DNA from: Lachnospiraceae bacterium
GTDB taxonomy: Bacteria > Bacillota > Clostridia > Lachnospirales > Lachnospiraceae
Direction of reading: 5' to 3'
Assembly: GCA_016290615.1 (NCBI GenBank)
Contig: JAEEUS010000006.1
Span: forward strand, 1-64,000
DNA: 64,000 nt
Below, in pieces: positions 8,771-17,717 of the stretch. How positions within the stretch are numbered: the stretch's first letter is position 1; each line of letters opens with the position of its first letter. The notes beneath the pieces are model-generated. The model saw only the letters and a list, made by a program, of their open reading frames with translations. It had not been told where the DNA came from and made no database searches. Both the position numbers and the translations under genes were made by a program.

Positions 8771-10675
8771 TTATCCTGCTATAGAATTTCCCGTATAAAG
8801 CTGGTAATACTTGCCTTTCTGTTCTATAAGCTCCTCATGTGTACCGCGCTCTATTATCCTGCCCTGTTCAAGCACCATGATAGCGTTTGCATTTCTTACA
8901 GTTGACAGTCTGTGGGCTATCACAAAGCTCGTTCTGCCGTTCATCAGCTTGTCCATGCCATCCTGAACTATTCTTTCCGTTCTTGTATCGATGGAACTGG
9001 TCGCTTCATCAAGGATGAGTACCGGCGGATTTGCAATAGCTGCTCTTGCTATTGCAAGCAGCTGTCTCTGACCCTGACTCAAGTTTGCTCCGTCACCTTT
9101 TAGCATAGTATTGTATCCGTCAGGAAGCCTTCTTATAAATCCGTCAGCATTGGCAAGCTTTGCTGCAGCGATTACCTCTTCATCAGTAGCATCCGGTTTT
9201 CCGTATCTGATATTGTCAGCGACAGTTCCGGAGAACAGATGCGTTTCCTGTAATACTATTCCCAGACTGTGACGAAGATCATCTTTCTTTATCTTGTTTA
9301 TATTGATTCCGTCATAGCGGATCTTTCCATCCTGTATATCATAGAATCTGTTGATAAGATTTGTGATAGTGGTCTTGCCTGCACCGGTAGATCCAACAAA
9401 CGCGATCTTCTGCCCCGGCTTTGCAAACAGTTCTATATCATGCAGTACCATCTTGTCATCGTTATATCCGAAGTCGACTCCGTCAAATACAACATGACCC
9501 TTTACTTCGATATAATCGGTCGTATCATCTGCCTTGTGGTAGTGTTTCCAAGCCCATCTGCCCGTCTTTTCTTCACATTCAGTAAGCTTTCCGTCAACTT
9601 CTTTGGCATTAACCAGAGTAACGTATCCGTCATCTACTTCAGGTTTTTCGTCCATTATCTTGAATATCCGGTCTGCACCTGCCATGGCCATTACTATTGC
9701 ATTAGCCTGCATGCTGACCTGGTTTATGGGCATGTTAAAACTCTTGTTAAATGTTAAAAAGCTCACAAGTGCGCCTATCGTCAGACTCGTATATCCGTTG
9801 ATAGCCAAAAAACCTCCGATAATAGCACACAGTACATAGCTTACGTTTCCTATCTGTGCATTCATAGGCATCATGATATTTGCGTATCCATTTGCCCTAA
9901 ACGCGCTCATGCCGAGTTCGTCGTTAAGCTTCTTGAACCCTTCCTTGGCTTCTTCTTCATGGCAGAAAACCTTTACGACCTTCTGTCCCGTCATCATCTC
10001 TTCTATGTATCCGTTTACCGCGCCAAGATCCTTTTGCTGCTTAACGAAGAACTTACCGCTCATTCCCGCTGTCTTACCCGAAGCAAAGAGCATAACGAAT
10101 ATCATGATAACCGTTACTCCTGTAAGTGGCAGGCTCAGAACACACATGCTGATAAATACGCTTACGATGGTAAACGATGCGTTTACTATCTGAGGCAGTG
10201 ACTGGCTGATAAGCTGTCTTAATGTATCGATATCATTGGTATAGACACTCATGATATCGCCGTGTGTATGGCTGTCAAAGAATCGTATAGGGAGTCGTTC
10301 CATATGTTCAAAGACATCGTCTCTGATATTTCGAAGAACACCCTGAGTAACATTTACCATTATCCTGTTTTGCGTATATACGCAGATAACACCGGCTGCA
10401 TAGAAACATGCAACGCGGCCTATAGCTCTTGCAAGAGGTGTAAAATCAGGCTTGTCTGTAAGCAGCAGCGGTGTGATGTAATCATCGATCAGCGATCTTG
10501 TAAACATCGTACCCTGAACATTACAGAGAACTCCCATGATTATAAGTATAAATACCAGTATGCAATGAATTTTATAATCCACAAAGACATAAGACATAAG
10601 CCTTTTAAACAGCTTACCCGGATTTTCAACATTCGGTTTTACGCCTCTGGGAACCCTGTGACCCGGTCCCGGCAT
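8771..10675 (-). CDS. Heterodimeric ABC exporter, canonical half (permease-ATPase fusion)
   Basis: A 634-residue half-transporter: six membrane helices (about residues 35-335) followed by an ATPase domain. Walker A is GSTGAGKT (about 428). The signature is LSQGQRQ, Walker B ends LILDEATSSID with the catalytic Glu, and the switch histidine is in VIAHRLSTV. An insertion of about 40 residues (about 350-390, charged and Trp-rich) precedes the ATPase core. Its partner, 10710-12452, has degenerate catalytic residues, so the two form a BmrCD/LmrCD-like heterodimer with one active ATP site. It ends only 18 bp before the sugar kinase ATG. Substrate is unknown; multidrug or lipid export is usual. Confidence 0.9.
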   Translation of the reverse strand: MPGPGHRVPRGVKPNVENPGKLFKRLMSYVFVDYKIHCILVFILIIMGVLCNVQGTMFTRSLIDDYITPLLLTDKPDFTPLARAIGRVACFYAAGVICVYTQNRIMVNVTQGVLRNIRDDVFEHMERLPIRFFDSHTHGDIMSVYTNDIDTLRQLISQSLPQIVNASFTIVSVFISMCVLSLPLTGVTVIMIFVMLFASGKTAGMSGKFFVKQQKDLGAVNGYIEEMMTGQKVVKVFCHEEEAKEGFKKLNDELGMSAFRANGYANIMMPMNAQIGNVSYVLCAIIGGFLAINGYTSLTIGALVSFLTFNKSFNMPINQVSMQANAIVMAMAGADRIFKIMDEKPEVDDGYVTLVNAKEVDGKLTECEEKTGRWAWKHYHKADDTTDYIEVKGHVVFDGVDFGYNDDKMVLHDIELFAKPGQKIAFVGSTGAGKTTITNLINRFYDIQDGKIRYDGININKIKKDDLRHSLGIVLQETHLFSGTVADNIRYGKPDATDEEVIAAAKLANADGFIRRLPDGYNTMLKGDGANLSQGQRQLLAIARAAIANPPVLILDEATSSIDTRTERIVQDGMDKLMNGRTSFVIAHRLSTVRNANAIMVLEQGRIIERGTHEELIEQKGKYYQLYTGNSIAG

Positions 10676-10709
10676 ATATAAATCCTCCTAAAGAAAAATT
10701 ATCCTTTTA

Positions 10710-12452
10710 TCATGACGGCTGGTCGAAATCTCCGCCGCCGCTTGTCTGAGTTTCGTAAATCTCACGATATATCTCATTCGTTTCAAGAAGCTGCTCATGA
10801 GTTCCGACCCCGTCAACTCTTCCTTCTTCCATTATGATTATCCTGTCAGCATCCATTACAGAGCTTACTCTCTGAGCAATGATGAGCTTTGTCGTTTCAG
10901 GCATATACTCCCTGAATGCCTTTCTGATACGTGCATCTGTTGCCGTGTCTACAGCACTGGTCGAATCATCCAGTATCAGAACCTTTGGATTCTTAAGTAG
11001 TGCCCTTGCTATACACAGCCTCTGTTTCTGACCTCCGGAAACATTTGTACCACCCTGGGTTATCATTGTGTTATACCCATCAGGGAAACTTTCTATAAAA
11101 TCGTCAGCACATGCAAGCCTGCATGCTTCCTTGCACTGTTCATCCGTTGCATCTTTATTTCCCCATCTGAGATTTTCATATATTGTCCCTGAAAACAGGA
11201 CATTGTTCTGAAGTACTACAGATACACTGTTTCTTAATACTTCAAGATCATATTTTCTGACATCGATGCCACCAACCTTTATCGAGCCTGCATTGACATC
11301 ATAAAGTCGGCTTATAAGATTTACCAGACTTGTCTTTGAACTTCCGGTACCGCCCATGATACCGATAGTCTCGCCCGCTTTTATACTAAGATCGACATCC
11401 TTAAGAACAGGTTCGTTGCCGTTTTTATTATATGAGAATGCTACATCAGAAAATTCGATACTGCCGTCCATGACTTCCATTACGGGATCATCGGGATTTA
11501 CTATATCGGCTTCTTCATTAAGAACCTCAGCGATACGCTCAATGCTCGCCGTGCTCATTGTTATCATGACAAATACGATACTGAGCATCATCATACTCAT
11601 AAGTATGTTCATGCAGTATGCAAGAAGTGAAGCCAGCTCACCTGTTGTAAGAAGATCACTGACTATCATCTTTGCTCCTATCCAGCTTATCAGAATGATG
11701 CATGTATAGACGGTAGCAGTCATTATCGGTCCGCTTACGATTATGTTATACTCGGCCTTTTTAAATATCCTGTAGATATTCTCGCTTGCAGTCTTGAACT
11801 TTCCTATTTCTTCCTGTTCTCTTACGTATGCTTTTACAACTCTTATTGCCGAAACATTTTCCTGAACGGATTCATTTAAAGCGTCATATTTGGGAAATGC
11901 CTGTTTGAATGTTGCCGTTGCTCTTCTGATAAGAAATACCATAAAGACAGCTAGCACGAGCACGGCAATAAGATAAATGCTAGCGATCCTTGCATTGATA
12001 TAAAATGCCATGACAAGAGCACATATCATGCTAAACGGTGCTCTCATAGCCATCCTGAGTATCATCTGATATGCGTTCTGTACATTTGAAACATCGGTCG
12101 TAAGTCTTGTTACAAGACCTGCCGTTGAGAATTTATCGATATTCTTAAATGAAAACGTCTGTATATTGTTATACATCGCTTCACGAAGATTCTTTGCAAA
12201 ACCGGTAGATGCTCTGGCTCCGAATGCGCCTCCGCCTATGCCTGTTAACAGGCTGAGTATCGCTACTAGAAACATCAGACCTCCGATCTTTATGACATGA
12301 TCCATATCGGAGTTGTTGATACCTTTATCGATGATCGAAGCCATCAAAAAAGGGATGAGGGTTTCAAAGACCACTTCCAATATCATGCATATCGGAGTCA
12401 GTATTGAAGCAGTCTTGTATTCCTTAACTTCTTTCAGTAATCTCTTAACCAT
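10710..12452 (-). CDS. Heterodimeric ABC exporter, degenerate half (permease-ATPase fusion)
   Basis: A 580-residue half-transporter with six membrane helices (about residues 15-300) and a C-terminal ATPase domain. Walker A is GGTGSSKT (Ser for the usual Gly or Cys), the signature is VSGGQKQ, and Walker B is LILDDSTSAVD with Asp instead of the catalytic Glu. The switch His is replaced by Gln in IIAQRVSSV. These changes mark the non-hydrolysing half of a heterodimeric exporter such as BmrC or TM287. It is first in the pair, with AAAGG eight bases before the ATG. A TATAAT lies upstream at 12494-12499 but no good -35 is seen. Confidence 0.9.
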   Translation of the reverse strand: MVKRLLKEVKEYKTASILTPICMILEVVFETLIPFLMASIIDKGINNSDMDHVIKIGGLMFLVAILSLLTGIGGGAFGARASTGFAKNLREAMYNNIQTFSFKNIDKFSTAGLVTRLTTDVSNVQNAYQMILRMAMRAPFSMICALVMAFYINARIASIYLIAVLVLAVFMVFLIRRATATFKQAFPKYDALNESVQENVSAIRVVKAYVREQEEIGKFKTASENIYRIFKKAEYNIIVSGPIMTATVYTCIILISWIGAKMIVSDLLTTGELASLLAYCMNILMSMMMLSIVFVMITMSTASIERIAEVLNEEADIVNPDDPVMEVMDGSIEFSDVAFSYNKNGNEPVLKDVDLSIKAGETIGIMGGTGSSKTSLVNLISRLYDVNAGSIKVGGIDVRKYDLEVLRNSVSVVLQNNVLFSGTIYENLRWGNKDATDEQCKEACRLACADDFIESFPDGYNTMITQGGTNVSGGQKQRLCIARALLKNPKVLILDDSTSAVDTATDARIRKAFREYMPETTKLIIAQRVSSVMDADRIIIMEEGRVDGVGTHEQLLETNEIYREIYETQTSGGGDFDQPS

Positions 12453-12576
12453 TGTTTATGCCTTTGTTTATCTGATATCACAAATTATCACATATTATAG
12501 TATAACATCTATAAGTAAATAAAAATGTTAAAAATATATGAATAATTGTCAAAATTCTATCGAGTTCACAATACAT

Positions 12577-12604
12577 AAAAAGGGACAGGTCATTGACCTG
12601 TCCC
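12577..12604 (-). terminator. Terminator of pckA
   Basis: GGGACAGGTCA (12582-12592) and TGACCTGTCCC (12594-12604) form a near-perfect palindrome. On the minus strand it is followed by TTTTT (12577-12581), 23 bases after the pckA stop. Confidence 0.85.
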
Positions 12605-12627
12605 ATGTTTTCTTTTTAGACTTCAGA

Positions 12628-14241
12628 TTAAAGCTGAGGGCCTGCAGCAACAAGTGCCTTACCAGCATCATTGCCTTCATACTTCTTGAAGTTCTTGATG
12701 AATCTCTCTGCAAGATCCTTAGCCTTTGCATCCCACTCGGAAGCATCAGCGTATGTATCACGAGGATCAAGGATTGCAGGATCAACACCAGGAAGTGATG
12801 TAGGAACTTCGAAATCGAAGATCGGAATCTTCTTTGTCTCAGCCTTATTAACATCACCGTTAAGGATAGCATCGATGATACCTCTTGTATCCTTGATAGA
12901 GATTCTCTTGCCTGTGCCGTTCCAACCTGTGTTAACAAGATAAGCCTTAGCACCGCTCTTTTCCATCTTCTTAACAAGCTCTTCACCGTACTTTGTAGGA
13001 TGAAGCTCAAGGAATGCCTGACCGAAGCAAGCTGAGAATGTAGGAGTAGGCTCTGTGATACCTCTCTCTGTACCAGCAAGCTTAGCTGTGAATCCGCTTA
13101 AGAAGTAGTACTGTGTCTGTTCAGGTGTAAGGATAGATACAGGAGGAAGTACTCCGAATGCATCAGCTGACAGGAAGATAACGTTCTGTGCAGCAGGACC
13201 TGAAGATGTAGGATTAACATTTAGAACGATGTTCTCAATGTGATTGATAGGATAAGATACACGTGTGTTCTCTGTTACGCTCTTATCAGCGAAATCGATC
13301 TTACCGTTTGCATCAACTGTAACGTTCTCAAGAAGAGCATCTCTCTTGATTGCATTGTAGATATCGGGCTCTGAATCCTTGTCAAGGTTGATAACCTTAG
13401 CATAGCATCCGCCTTCAAAGTTGAATACGCCGTTGTCATCCCAGCCGTGCTCATCATCACCGATAAGGAGTCTCTTGGGATCTGTTGAAAGTGTTGTCTT
13501 ACCTGTTCCTGAAAGACCGAAGAAGATAGCTGTGTTCTTACCTTCCATATCTGTGTTAGCTGAGCAGTGCATTGCTGCGATACCCTGAAGAGGCAGATAG
13601 TAGTTCATCATAGAGAACATGCCCTTCTTCATCTCACCGCCGTACCATGTGTTAAGGATAACCTGCTCACGGCTAGATACGTTGAATGCTACACATGTCT
13701 CAGAGTTAAGACCAAGCTCAGCATAATTATCAACCTTAGCCTTAGAAGCTGTATAGACAACGAAGTTAGGCTCAAAGCTTGCAAGTTCGTCAGCTGTAGG
13801 CTTGATGAACATGTTTGTTACGAAGTGCGCCTGCCAAGCAACTTCCATGATGAAACGAACAGCCATACGAGTATCCTTGTTTGCTCCGCAGAATGCGTCA
13901 ACCACAAAGAGTCTCTTGTTTGAGAGTTCCTTCTTAGCAAGATCCTTAACAACTGCCCATGTTTCTTCTGTCATAGGATGGTTGTCGTTCTTATACTCAT
14001 CAGATGTCCACCATACTGTATCCTTAGAATTCTCATCCATAACGATATACTTATCTTTAGGTGAACGTCCTGTGTAAATACCTGTCATAACGTTTACTGC
14101 GTTAAGTTCAGTCTCAACACCTTTGTCGAAGCCTTCAAGACCGGGCTTCATCTCTTCCTTGTACAGATCCTCGTATGAAGGATTGTAAACAATTTCTGTG
14201 GTACCTGTGATACCATACTTGGTTAAATCGATGTTTGCCAT
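12628..14241 (-). CDS. pckA: Phosphoenolpyruvate carboxykinase (ATP)
   Basis: A 537-residue enzyme interconverting oxaloacetate plus ATP with phosphoenolpyruvate, CO2 and ADP. In rumen-type anaerobes it often runs toward oxaloacetate. Motifs are the kinase-1a P-loop [11 protein letters not shown], the metal site [18 protein letters not shown] and [16 protein letters not shown]. The start is the ATG at 14239-14241 ([10 protein letters not shown]), with AAGGAAGG upstream. The 32 extra codons in front are an untranslated open frame running through the promoter. A good promoter lies at 14306-14334 and a strong terminator at 12577-12604, so it is probably monocistronic. Confidence 0.96.
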   Translation of the reverse strand: MANIDLTKYGITGTTEIVYNPSYEDLYKEEMKPGLEGFDKGVETELNAVNVMTGIYTGRSPKDKYIVMDENSKDTVWWTSDEYKNDNHPMTEETWAVVKDLAKKELSNKRLFVVDAFCGANKDTRMAVRFIMEVAWQAHFVTNMFIKPTADELASFEPNFVVYTASKAKVDNYAELGLNSETCVAFNVSSREQVILNTWYGGEMKKGMFSMMNYYLPLQGIAAMHCSANTDMEGKNTAIFFGLSGTGKTTLSTDPKRLLIGDDEHGWDDNGVFNFEGGCYAKVINLDKDSEPDIYNAIKRDALLENVTVDANGKIDFADKSVTENTRVSYPINHIENIVLNVNPTSSGPAAQNVIFLSADAFGVLPPVSILTPEQTQYYFLSGFTAKLAGTERGITEPTPTFSACFGQAFLELHPTKYGEELVKKMEKSGAKAYLVNTGWNGTGKRISIKDTRGIIDAILNGDVNKAETKKIPIFDFEVPTSLPGVDPAILDPRDTYADASEWDAKAKDLAERFIKNFKKYEGNDAGKALVAAGPQL

Positions 14242-14305
14242 TTTATTATTTCCTTCCTTTAAAAGTGAATTAATTGTACATTTGTGCCAAAAACACATCA
14301 CGTCT

Positions 14306-14334
14306 ATTATTGCAAAACAGACGATTAAAGTCAA
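14306..14334 (-). promoter_or_regulatory. Promoter of pckA
   Basis: Minus-strand TTGACT (14329-14334), 17-base spacer, AATAAT (14306-14311). A short inverted repeat, CGTCT (14301-14305) and AGACG (14319-14323), brackets the -10 and may be a regulator site. Confidence 0.6.
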
Positions 14335-14364
14335 CAATTTTTCGGTTACGGAAATGTAAATAAA

Positions 14365-16233
14365 TTATAAATTTTCAGTGATAAGAAAACCTTTTAACCA
14401 CTCGGCTTCTTCATCTGTAAGATGAGGTGAAACAGCACTTACCACCAGGTTCTGATAAGCCTTAAGCTGTCTGATATCCTCTCTTTCAAGATAAGAAAGA
14501 TCAACAGCCCTTAAGTCGATCGGTACTAATGTTAACGGTTCAAACTTAAGAAAACTTCCGTCACTTGTCTTATCTCCCTCAACAACAAGAAGGGTATTTT
14601 CCGTCCTTATCCCGTATCTGCCTTCCTTATATACTCCCGGTTCGTCAGTTACGACCATTCCGGGTTCAAGTTCTGTTTCATGGCTGTTTTCGATGTATCT
14701 CCATCTTATCGAATGAGGCCCCTCATGAACATTTAAAAAGCATCCCACACCGTGACCGGTTCCGCATTTGTAATCCATGCCGAGTTTCCACAGAGGTGCT
14801 CTGGCAATAATATCCAGATTTCTTCCAGTGCATCCCTTTATAAACTGTGTGTTCATAAGATTTAACATTCCTTTTAATACGAGTGTGAAATCCCTCTTCT
14901 GTTCTTCGCTTATATTTCCCAGGACTATCGTTCTTGTTACATCTGTCGTCGCGCCAAGATACTGGCCGCCGCTGTCAACAAGCAGAAAGCCTTCATCCTT
15001 TAATAACGCTCCGCCGTCATCACTTGCTTCATAGTGCATCATGGCGGCATTGCTTCCATAGGCGCTTATGGTAGTAAAGCTCAGTCCCTTAAATCCCGGG
15101 ATCTCACTTCTAAGTTCATCTATCAGTCTTTCGGCCGCCTTTTCAGAAAGTATATTTCCGTTTTCATCCTTAAGATAATCTCCAGGATAATCGCCTCTTT
15201 CATGAGCCTTCACTCTCATATCGAGTCTGTATAAAAATCTGCATACGGCAACAGAATCAAGGAGGAAGAACTCTCTCATGTTTTCTATCTCGGTGGCATT
15301 TTTCCTGGCTTTAAAAAGAGTTGTCGGATTTACACTGTCAATTATGTTTGTCTTTCCTTTCAAAAGCCCGTAAACACAATAGTTGATCTGCTTAAGATCC
15401 GCGCATATATTTGGTTCTACACTGTCAACTGTATTGAAGTTTTTATCCTCTCTGAAGCTATCCTCTAAAAATGTATATACCTCAAAGTAGTCCTTTAAAA
15501 CGATATTGTTTATCTTCGCATAAAGAGAAAACTCTTCCGTTACTGCTTCTTTCTGGATGAAAAGATAACAGTCATCCTTGGATATACATGCATAGGAAAG
15601 AACGACCGGATTGTAGTCGACATCCTCTCCCCTGATATTGAAAAGCCACATGATGTCATCGAGCTTGCTCAAAAACAGATACTGGCAGTTATATTCATCA
15701 AGATAGTCTCTTACCCTCTTTATCTTGTTAAGATATGATTCACCCGTAAACTCGGTTCCTATCACATAAGCCTTTGAACAGTTAAGTTTTGGTCTGTCCT
15801 TCCATATAATGTCGCAAAGATCTATATCATACCTTAAGGACTTATCCCTGCCAATAAACTCATATATGCTGTTTATATAATCAGCATTGCATGTCTTTCC
15901 GTCAAAGCCAAGAACCTCGCCCGGTTTCATATGTTTCTCAAGGTATTCCTTTATCTTTGGAACATTCTCCTCCCCCATCTTCATGAGTTTGATCCCGCTT
16001 GACTCAAGCTCCAGGGCTGCCTGGACAAAGTAACGTCCGTCAGTCCACAAAAGCGCCACATCCCTGCTCACAAGAAGCGTTCCGTTCGAGCCAGTGAATC
16101 CGCTCAGCCATTCACGGCATTTAAAATAATCCGAGACATATTCCGAGTTATGATAATCCGCGGTCACGACCATGTACCAGTCTATGCCGTTTCTTTCCAT
16201 CTCTTGTCTTAAAATCTGTATCTGTTCTCTCAT
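14365..16233 (-). CDS. Xaa-Pro aminopeptidase-like M24B metallopeptidase
   Basis: A 622-residue cytosolic aminopeptidase of the three-domain type (two creatinase-like N-terminal domains, about 1-310, then the pita-bread M24 domain, about 310-555, and a short C-terminal domain). Dinuclear metal ligands are visible as Asp in LLVDSGGQ, Asp in TTDVTRTIVLG, His in CGTGHGVGCFLNVHEGP, Glu in VTDEPGVY and Glu in GIRTENTLLV. It would remove N-terminal residues before proline. AAGGAAATC precedes the ATG. It lies between the citrate synthase terminator and the pckA promoter, so it is probably transcribed alone. Confidence 0.92.
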   Translation of the reverse strand: MREQIQILRQEMERNGIDWYMVVTADYHNSEYVSDYFKCREWLSGFTGSNGTLLVSRDVALLWTDGRYFVQAALELESSGIKLMKMGEENVPKIKEYLEKHMKPGEVLGFDGKTCNADYINSIYEFIGRDKSLRYDIDLCDIIWKDRPKLNCSKAYVIGTEFTGESYLNKIKRVRDYLDEYNCQYLFLSKLDDIMWLFNIRGEDVDYNPVVLSYACISKDDCYLFIQKEAVTEEFSLYAKINNIVLKDYFEVYTFLEDSFREDKNFNTVDSVEPNICADLKQINYCVYGLLKGKTNIIDSVNPTTLFKARKNATEIENMREFFLLDSVAVCRFLYRLDMRVKAHERGDYPGDYLKDENGNILSEKAAERLIDELRSEIPGFKGLSFTTISAYGSNAAMMHYEASDDGGALLKDEGFLLVDSGGQYLGATTDVTRTIVLGNISEEQKRDFTLVLKGMLNLMNTQFIKGCTGRNLDIIARAPLWKLGMDYKCGTGHGVGCFLNVHEGPHSIRWRYIENSHETELEPGMVVTDEPGVYKEGRYGIRTENTLLVVEGDKTSDGSFLKFEPLTLVPIDLRAVDLSYLEREDIRQLKAYQNLVVSAVSPHLTDEEAEWLKGFLITENL

Positions 16234-16253
16234 GATTTCCTTTTCTTTAACTC

Positions 16254-16283
16254 AAAAATACACGTCAGGTGACGTGCATTTTT
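16254..16283 (-). terminator. Terminator of the citrate synthase gene
   Basis: A 14-bp stem with one G-U pair: AAAAATACACGTCA (16254-16267) pairs with TGACGTGCATTTTT (16270-16283). The flanking A and T runs make it potentially bidirectional. It follows the citrate synthase stop by four bases. Confidence 0.8.
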
Positions 16284-16287
16284 GTTA

Positions 16288-17658
16288 TCAATCTCTGTCT
16301 TCTATATCGATATAGTCTTTTTCCTCGCAAAGTGTTCTGTATGCGGGTCTTATGATCTTTCCGTTGTTTGCGAGCTCTTCAAGTCTGTGAGCACTCCATC
16401 CGGAGATCCTTCCTATTGCAAACAAAGGTGTGAACAGTTCTTCGGGAAGTCCGAGCATGCTGTAAACAAATCCTGAATAGAAGTCAACATTTATGCTGAC
16501 GCCCTTATACATGTGACGTTCCTTAGTAATGATCTGAGGAGCAAGTCTTTCGATCATAGTATAAAGACCATATTCATCATCAAGTCCTTTTTCATGAGCA
16601 AGCTTGCCAACAAAGCTCTTTAATACTTCAGCTCTTGGATCTGATTTTGAATAGATCGCATGACCTACACCATAGATGAGCCCTGCTCTGTCAAAAGCTT
16701 CTCCGTGAAGCAGTTTCAACAGATATGCGCTTACCTCATCCTCATCCTTCCAGTCCTTGATCTCTTCCTTCATGCATTCGATCATTCTAACGACCTTTAT
16801 GTTCGCGCCGCCGTGTCTTGGTCCTTTTAATGATCCTATGGCAGCTGCTATCGTAGAATATGTATCTGTGAGCGATGATGTGATAACGTGTGTCGTAAAT
16901 GATGAATTGTTACCGCCGCCGTGCTCCATGTGAAGTACGAGCGCAACATCAAGTATACGCGCTTCAAGAGGAGTAAACTTGCTGTCGGGTCTTAACAGAT
17001 GAAGGATATTTTCTGCCGCAGACAGTTCCGGATCCGGCTGATGAATAAACAGGCTCTTTCCGTCATGATAGTGACTGTATGCCTGATATCCGTAGATCGA
17101 GAGCATCGGGAAGATGCTTATTAACTGCAGGCACTGACGAAGTACATTCGGCATTGAAACATCGTCTGCCATATCATCATATGAATAAAGTGTAAGCACG
17201 CTTCTGGCAAGAGTATTCATCATATCCTTGCTGGGTGCCTTCATGATTATATCTCTGACAAAGCTTGTGGGAAGAGTCCTGTAGAATGCCAGCATGTCAC
17301 AGAATTCCTTGAGTTCCTGCTTGTTAGGCAACTTATCAAATAAAAGCAGATATGTCACTTCCTCAAAGCAGTATTTCTTATCGATCTTTGATGTATCAAT
17401 AAGATCCTTGACATTATAGCCTCTGTAGAACAGGCTGCCGTAATCGGGAACGACCTGCCCGTCTACAACCTTAGTTGCACGAACATCACTTATGTGAGTT
17501 AGTCCTGCCAGTACACCCTTGCCGTTAAGATCTCTTAAGCCTCTCTTGACATCATATTTGACAAAGAGATCTGAATCTATAACACCGGCCTCTTTGCTCA
17601 TAGCCGCAAGTCTCTCGATCTGCGGTGTTATTTCAGAATAGTTTATTTCCTTACTCAT
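16288..17658 (-). CDS. Citrate synthase
   Basis: A 456-residue enzyme condensing oxaloacetate with acetyl-CoA. The catalytic residues are visible: His in VLHMEHGGGNNSSF, His in YGVGHAIYSKSDPRA and Asp in INVDFYSGF. SLKGPRHGGAN is also typical. It would give the anaerobe 2-oxoglutarate for glutamate through the oxidative branch; no aconitase or isocitrate dehydrogenase is nearby. The ATG at 17656-17658 has GGGGG six bases upstream. A GTG six codons earlier lies upstream of the Shine-Dalgarno and is rejected. A strong stem-loop (17673-17712) separates it from thrC, with which it is probably co-transcribed. Confidence 0.93.
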   Translation of the reverse strand: MSKEINYSEITPQIERLAAMSKEAGVIDSDLFVKYDVKRGLRDLNGKGVLAGLTHISDVRATKVVDGQVVPDYGSLFYRGYNVKDLIDTSKIDKKYCFEEVTYLLLFDKLPNKQELKEFCDMLAFYRTLPTSFVRDIIMKAPSKDMMNTLARSVLTLYSYDDMADDVSMPNVLRQCLQLISIFPMLSIYGYQAYSHYHDGKSLFIHQPDPELSAAENILHLLRPDSKFTPLEARILDVALVLHMEHGGGNNSSFTTHVITSSLTDTYSTIAAAIGSLKGPRHGGANIKVVRMIECMKEEIKDWKDEDEVSAYLLKLLHGEAFDRAGLIYGVGHAIYSKSDPRAEVLKSFVGKLAHEKGLDDEYGLYTMIERLAPQIITKERHMYKGVSINVDFYSGFVYSMLGLPEELFTPLFAIGRISGWSAHRLEELANNGKIIRPAYRTLCEEKDYIDIEDRD

Positions 17659-17672
17659 ACTATACCCCCGTA

Positions 17673-17712
17673 CCACGAAATTCCTTGATCACAAGGAACC
17701 CCCTTTTCGTGG
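17673..17712 (-). other. Intercistronic stem-loop between thrC and citrate synthase
   Basis: CCACGAAA (17673-17680) pairs with TTTCGTGG (17705-17712), and immediately inside TTCCTTG (17681-17687) pairs with CAAGGAA (17692-17698). This gives a 15-bp stem with a six-base bulge (AGGGGG in the RNA) and a four-base loop. There is no T run, so it is unlikely to be a simple terminator; an RNA-stability, attenuation or processing element is possible. Confidence 0.6.
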
Positions 17713-17717
17713 TTTCC

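Noticed and set aside
10710-12452. ABC half-transporter as an inactive pseudogene because of Asp and Gln at catalytic positions
   Set aside because: These substitutions are the known pattern of the degenerate half in heterodimeric exporters, and the frame is intact.
12582-12604. Palindrome GGGACAGGTCA-T-TGACCTGTCCC as an operator
   Set aside because: The T run directly after it on the minus strand and its position after pckA fit a terminator better.
12549-13079. 176-codon minus-strand frame inside pckA
   Set aside because: Low-complexity Ser/Leu/Arg-rich translation typical of an out-of-frame shadow of a strongly biased gene.
14242-14337. Longer N-terminus of PEP carboxykinase
   Set aside because: The extra codons overlap the promoter; [10 protein letters not shown] with AAGGAAGG upstream is the family start.
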